From assembly GCA_964019335.1 (NCBI GenBank), contig OZ025702.1:1-64000 (forward strand): a stretch of DNA of 64,000 nt, given 5' to 3'. A model generated the notes under the pieces. It did not search any database and was not told the DNA's origin. It saw nothing but the letters and a program-made list of their open reading frames with translations. Shown here one piece after another: positions 60,027-64,000 of this stretch (position 1 is the first letter of the stretch; every line of letters begins with the position of its first letter). This DNA comes from Diplonema japonicum (taxonomy: Eukaryota > Euglenozoa > Diplonemea > Diplonemida > Diplonemidae). A program made the translations under genes and the position numbers.

Positions 60027-61451
60027 ATGAACGGACCCGCCCTGGCAGATGATGAGCTTGCCGTATGGACGGTGGTGATAGGGCTGGTAGTGGGCTTCAT
60101 AGCATGGGTGTTTCTGACAGAAAAGAATGACTACGAGTGCAACGAAAGCCCTCGTATTGGGCTGGGCGATGTCCTGAAGGAGTCGCGCCACGGTGCACTA
60201 GTGCTACCCCCCTTGATGGCGGAGCTGGTTGCTGAGAAGCCCGTCGATCGTTTAGAGAAGATGAAGTCACTGGGGCGGGAGAAGAAGAAGAACCAGACTA
60301 AAGTAGACATTGAGTCTGTCACGCCCGAGGGCTGCAAGCCTCTATTAGTCTTTGTGAACAGTCAGAGTGGTGGGAGGCAGGGGCTTGCTTTGCTGCTGAA
60401 GTTGAAAAGACTTCTCCATCCCGTACAAGTGGTGGATCTGGCAAAGACAGGACCTAACGATGCTCTACAGAGATATAGCGTGTTCTCGAAGCTGTTTGTC
60501 TTAGTGTGTGGTGGGGACGGGACCGTGGGCTGGGTGCTGAGCGCGATGGACAGCCTAAACATGAGGGCACCCGTAGCTATCATGCCCCTGGGCACAGGGA
60601 ACGATTTGGCACGGGTGCTAGGGTGGGGTGCGGGGTGGGAGGGTGAGAGTGTCGCTGACATCCTTGCGCAAGTCGCTACGTCGCACGTCCGCAGCCTTGA
60701 CAGATGGTCCATCAAGTGCGGGGATCAGCGGCATCAGCCTCTGCAACATTGGACCAACTACGTAAGCGTAGGTGCAGATGCGGGGGTTGCCTTGCGGTTT
60801 CACAAACACCGCCGACACAAGCCAAGAGTGTTCTTTTCACGATTGGTGAACAAGTTCTGGTACATGCGGCATGGCATCGCTGCGTTTTTCAACCAGATCA
60901 AGCCGATGACACCCCCGTGTGTCATTACGGACAAAATGGTGTTAGAATGCGATGGGGTGAAAGTAGAGCTGCCCGCTGGGACTGCAGGTGTCATAGTAAG
61001 CAACATAGAATCGTACGGCGGGGGTGCGACAGGGCTGTGGGGCGGGACAAGTGTCGTGGATATGAACGACGGACAGCTTGAGGTAGTCGCTGTCACTGGG
61101 GTGCTGCACTTGACGCAGATACAGCTAGGCCTGGCCTCGGGTATACCTTTGGCAAAGTGCTCGAAGGTCAGCTTCAAGACAACTAGAAGCCTCCCCATGC
61201 AGATCGATGGGGAGCCGTGGACCCAACCGCCGTGCACAGTTGATATCTCCTTCTCGGGCACTGCTGCTATGCTCTCTCGCACTCGTGGCATACAGGACGA
61301 AGTTCTCCTCCGCATCACAGATGTCTTGGAGTGGGCTGAGCAGAAGGGGCACATCACTCCTGATCAGGTATGCTTGTCGAGGGTATTATGCCATATCACA
61401 CAGCTCTCTGTTATTCTAAATGAAGCATGCAGCAGAAAGGCACATAGCTAA
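60027..61451 (+). CDS. Membrane-anchored diacylglycerol kinase
   Basis: Exons 60027-61367 and 61404-61451; the 36-nt intron (GTATGC...CACACAG) is a multiple of three without a stop, so the frame stays open if it is retained. Spliced product 462 residues. A hydrophobic helix at ~10-30 gives membrane anchoring, as in DGK-epsilon-like forms. The catalytic DAGKc domain starts LLVFVNSQSGGRQG (~105) and has GGDGTVGW (~162) and PLGTGNDLARVLGWG; the accessory DAGKa domain follows (NYVSVGADAGVALRFH, LWGG, DGQLEVV, MQIDGEPW). It phosphorylates diacylglycerol to phosphatidic acid. C1 domains are absent. ATG is 4 nt after TCACAG. Confidence 0.93.
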   Translation: MNGPALADDELAVWTVVIGLVVGFIAWVFLTEKNDYECNESPRIGLGDVLKESRHGALVLPPLMAELVAEKPVDRLEKMKSLGREKKKNQTKVDIESVTPEGCKPLLVFVNSQSGGRQGLALLLKLKRLLHPVQVVDLAKTGPNDALQRYSVFSKLFVLVCGGDGTVGWVLSAMDSLNMRAPVAIMPLGTGNDLARVLGWGAGWEGESVADILAQVATSHVRSLDRWSIKCGDQRHQPLQHWTNYVSVGADAGVALRFHKHRRHKPRVFFSRLVNKFWYMRHGIAAFFNQIKPMTPPCVITDKMVLECDGVKVELPAGTAGVIVSNIESYGGGATGLWGGTSVVDMNDGQLEVVAVTGVLHLTQIQLGLASGIPLAKCSKVSFKTTRSLPMQIDGEPWTQPPCTVDISFSGTAAMLSRTRGIQDEVLLRITDVLEWAEQKGHITPDQVCLSRVLCHITQLSVILNEACSRKAHS

Positions 61452-61851
61452 CCTCATATTAGACAAGAGGAGCATGTGGTAATCCTACTGGATACTTTAC
61501 TTTACTTTTTTTGTTACGTCATCGTTGCCTTCGCCGCCCCACTCCTACTGTGTTCTTTCCCTGAGAGAATCCTCCCCCCCCTTTTTTACTGAAATGAAGC
61601 ACACACAATATCTTACACACGAACAATATCCCTAACTACCATGAGACGAAAGAAAAAAAAAAAGCAAAAAAAAAAAAAAAAAAAAAAAGAGACCCTTTCC
61701 CTCCCCGGTCCCCCATGCTTTCCCGTACACCTACTGCCTAGCTAAAGTTATATTTCTTTCTTTATACTTTTCAGAAAAAAAAATCTTTTCCGTTGTTTCT
61801 TTGAGTCTTGACCATCTTTCCTGTTGACACGGCTAATGCTCAGCAGGTGTG
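61452..61851. other. Intergenic spacer
   Basis: 400 bp with a C-run (61573-61580), A-runs (61651-61687) and a T-rich stretch; ends with the acceptor CAGCAG at 61841-61846. No gene seen. Confidence 0.55.
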
Positions 61852-62538
61852 ATGGAAGTAATCGTTCCGGGGTACCTCCGAGATGTGCCATTAGTGAGGT
61901 ATACATCTTTGGATGTGTGTCTCGTACTGCAGAGGAACGGATTGGGAATGTACACTGACTATGCGGTAAGGAGGGGTGTGGATGGGGAAGCGTTGCAGAA
62001 GATGGAAGGCCGTGGGGCGAGCAAGTTGCGGATCACGAGCACACGCCACAGACACGTGCTTTTTAACATTATCCGAGCCCTTCGGCGGCCTCGTGTGAAG
62101 TGTGTTGTGAGGGCCATGTCGGCCCCAAGGCCAGGGCGGAGCATCTCCAGCCCGTCACCTAAAATACCTGACGAGGATCTCTTCAGTCATGCCGAGACTT
62201 CTATCCAGAGAGCACGGTCCAGCAGCTTTAAATCAGTGACTCCACCAAGGAGCGCACTTTCGCGGTCGCAGTCCATCCCGTCTCCCAGCAGATCATGGGT
62301 TGAAGTTGTGTCCGAAGTAACAGCAACCCCTTACACCCCCTACCATCGAACCCTCGCTCAGGCTGTTGTTGACACAGAGATCAGCTTCCTTGTCAACTCT
62401 CCTCACACCTTCTCCTCTCCCCTCCCAGTTGCCGGTAATCCCGCGTCCCCTTATGGCCGCCGCAACCTCCACCCAAAGCGTCGCGTCTGCGAGCTTGATC
62501 TCGCCCCCCGATCCAAATCCTCCGAATCTTGGCGGTAA
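61852..62538 (+). CDS. SAM-like domain protein (probable)
   Basis: A 228-residue protein. Residues ~1-75 resemble a sterile alpha motif: YTSLDVCLVLQRNGLGMY, then DYAVRRGVDGEALQKM, then a Leu/Ile-rich final helix (VLFNIIRAL), the five-helix layout with a conserved central Gly/hydrophobic pattern. The remaining 150 residues are Ser/Pro/Arg-rich and disordered, with several RSxS-type phosphorylation-like sites. SAM domains mediate homo- or hetero-oligomers. No other domain or targeting signal. ATG is 5 nt after CAGCAG; a GTG 3 nt upstream is not counted as start. Confidence 0.65.
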   Translation: MEVIVPGYLRDVPLVRYTSLDVCLVLQRNGLGMYTDYAVRRGVDGEALQKMEGRGASKLRITSTRHRHVLFNIIRALRRPRVKCVVRAMSAPRPGRSISSPSPKIPDEDLFSHAETSIQRARSSSFKSVTPPRSALSRSQSIPSPSRSWVEVVSEVTATPYTPYHRTLAQAVVDTEISFLVNSPHTFSSPLPVAGNPASPYGRRNLHPKRRVCELDLAPRSKSSESWR

Positions 62539-62621
62539 ACATAGACACACAACATAACACTTGTATTCCCCTTGTTCAAACTGCCAACTTCAATATCTTT
62601 GATAACAGCCATGTGAATAAA

Positions 62622-64000
62622 ATGGAGATACCTTTCAGAAGGCTCCCCAAGTTGTATCAGAAACCTGAAGCGTGTAGCAGCCCTGTGAAAAAGCTTCGCG
62701 AGAAGAAGCGCTGCGTGGCGCATGCAAAAGGGAATATACATGTTCCTGAGGAGGCCGACAGGAAGATGCTGCACGGCATGGTGGTGATGAAAGGGAAACT
62801 GGCTGCGTCTCTGCTGAAAACGGCACACAGCGACACGCATTTCATCCCACTACCACCGCCAGCAGCGACAACGATTACGCATGAGCAGCACATTCAGTGC
62901 TGCGAGGATGTGACAAGGTACCTTACGAAAGTGTTCATGACGAAGCTCAAAGAGTACTCCATTCCAAACAAAGTTCACAAACCCCCCTCCCTTTCCTTAC
63001 CAACCATCACGGACGGGATGCTCGAGAGGACATCAGGGAGTCAAACCCTACGACCTTATACAGCACCAAGCCATAAAAAGAGCTCAACGAGAAGCTACAA
63101 GCGCGAGTCCTGCCTCCCTCCACCTGTGGACAACGAAGCTGACAACAGCAAAATTCACAGCAAAATACAGCAGCCCATGAACAACATCGCGAGACTGGAA
63201 GAGAAAAAGAGGAAACTCATGACGGCCATCAATGAGAAAAGGCCGGGAATGAAGCTAGTCCAGGACGGCGGTATCAACGAAGGCCCCGACCTTCTTGACA
63301 AGAACCACAACAACGACAACTGCGAGGACGATGCCGCCGTGGCTGCCACTAGTCCACGGTACTTGAAGCTGCCGCGAAGCCCGAGAACCCCGAGAAAACC
63401 CAGCACCTCGAAAAGCCCAAGCGATGGTAGAATGAGTGCTTTCACTCGTGTGGGCAATGTGGTAAAACCCCTCAAGCGCATGACGTGTGTAGGACAGAAG
63501 TCTATAAATAATAGTAATACCAATACTACTAAAATCAAGGAGAAACCCAACAACACCGAGAGTGGCCTGGGTATCGGAGATATGCTGAGTTCATCAAACC
63601 CCACAGGACAGTTTGTAGATATGATTAAAAACAAACACCTTGCAGAAGCTACACAGTACGTGCTCCCGAAGACACAGAAAGGCAACATCGAAAAAGTGCA
63701 GGAATTCAAACAAGGCGTGCGCGATCTGCTAGACGAGCTAGGGGTGTTGGAGGAAAAACTGATGAAAGGCATACAAAAAAGGTGCAGGCAAACAGCCCAC
63801 AACATTGGAGCACGGTACGGTAATGAGCCACAGCAGCCACCCAAGGAGCGTGACACAGTCGTGGTGCTGCATGAGCACGAGTGGAAGGAAGCACGCGTAG
63901 TGCAGGTGAACAAAGGCTGCCCCATCGTTCAGGTGGGCAAGGAGGGCATCTTCGAAAAAACAACAATACCGTACATGGGGAAGCTTGTCATATGCACTGA
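62622..64000 (+). CDS. Basic disordered protein, cut by the window edge
   Basis: An uninterrupted frame from the ATG at 62622 to the last base, 459 complete codons and no stop, so the 3' end is outside the window. Most of it is basic, Pro/Ser/Lys-rich and disordered (SPRTPRKPSTSKSP). A predicted helical segment lies at ~350-400 (QEFKQGVRDLLDELGVLEEK), and the visible end (RDTVVVLHEHEWKEARVVQV, GCPIVQVGKEG) looks like a Tudor/SH3-type beta barrel. I do not recognise the protein. The acceptor AACAG is at 62604-62608; a two-codon ATG-TGA precedes the chosen start by 11 nt. Confidence 0.75.
   Translation, partial: MEIPFRRLPKLYQKPEACSSPVKKLREKKRCVAHAKGNIHVPEEADRKMLHGMVVMKGKLAASLLKTAHSDTHFIPLPPPAATTITHEQHIQCCEDVTRYLTKVFMTKLKEYSIPNKVHKPPSLSLPTITDGMLERTSGSQTLRPYTAPSHKKSSTRSYKRESCLPPPVDNEADNSKIHSKIQQPMNNIARLEEKKRKLMTAINEKRPGMKLVQDGGINEGPDLLDKNHNNDNCEDDAAVAATSPRYLKLPRSPRTPRKPSTSKSPSDGRMSAFTRVGNVVKPLKRMTCVGQKSINNSNTNTTKIKEKPNNTESGLGIGDMLSSSNPTGQFVDMIKNKHLAEATQYVLPKTQKGNIEKVQEFKQGVRDLLDELGVLEEKLMKGIQKRCRQTAHNIGARYGNEPQQPPKERDTVVVLHEHEWKEARVVQVNKGCPIVQVGKEGIFEKTTIPYMGKLVICT

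Noticed and set aside
61501-61700. Short frames in T/A-rich spacers
   Set aside because: They translate homopolymers into Phe or Lys runs and have no protein-like composition.
1-64000. tRNA, rRNA, SL RNA or CRISPR loci
   Set aside because: No T-loop or anticodon-arm pattern, rRNA core sequence, SL-like unit array or spaced direct repeats were noticed by eye; a tRNAscan/Infernal run would be decisive.

Overview
This is nuclear DNA of a free-living unicellular eukaryote, most probably a euglenozoan and perhaps a diplonemid (inference). From 3.6 kb to the right edge all 24 recognisable genes lie head-to-tail on the + strand. Nearly every start codon sits 0-13 nt behind an AG, often preceded by a pyrimidine-rich stretch, as expected for polycistronic transcripts resolved by spliced-leader trans-splicing. 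Many genes also carry cis-introns of a distinctive kind: 32-48 nt in 17 of 18 cases, usually starting GTATG and ending CAG. Many coding sequences had to be joined across these introns. The genetic code looks standard (TAA, TAG and TGA all used as stops). No bacterial, organellar, tRNA, rRNA or CRISPR feature was seen.

Layout: 1-2.46 kb is repeat-rich DNA with homopolymers, an inverted repeat pair about 1.3 kb apart, a degenerate ~50-bp tandem array and a ~97-bp direct repeat. A small two-exon gene is predicted on the - strand (2464-3044); the segment from it to the first + gene is a divergent strand switch. Then follow: a VIT/vWA protein with a membrane segment and Cys-Asp tail; a PP2C phosphatase; a WD40-helical repeat-coiled coil-PDZ protein; three coiled-coil or IQ proteins of cytoskeletal type; Rab1; an N-myristoylation-motif PDZ protein; a giant secreted/transmembrane DOMON-ferric reductase (3,049 aa after joining five exons); a bestrophin; a four-helix membrane protein; a VASt-like lipid-binding protein; a small unknown; an EGF/beta-propeller secreted protein; a membrane-anchored insulinase (M16); a 2,672-aa surface protein with 15 TIG-like repeats; a metallo-beta-lactamase-fold hydrolase; a CAP-domain protein; an RGG-box protein; a Q-rich zinc-ribbon protein; a mitochondrial-type helical-repeat protein; a diacylglycerol kinase; a SAM-like protein; and a protein cut by the right edge.

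The genes do not form one metabolic pathway, as expected for a kinetoplastid-like directional cluster. Themes are cell surface and secretion (DOMON reductase, TIG protein, EGF/propeller protein, insulinase), membrane and lipid signalling (DAG kinase, bestrophin, VASt, Rab1) and cytoskeleton. The most unusual object is the fusion of four DOMON domains and seven copies of a secreted module to a complete NADPH-oxidase/ferric-reductase core, visible only when four tiny introns are removed.
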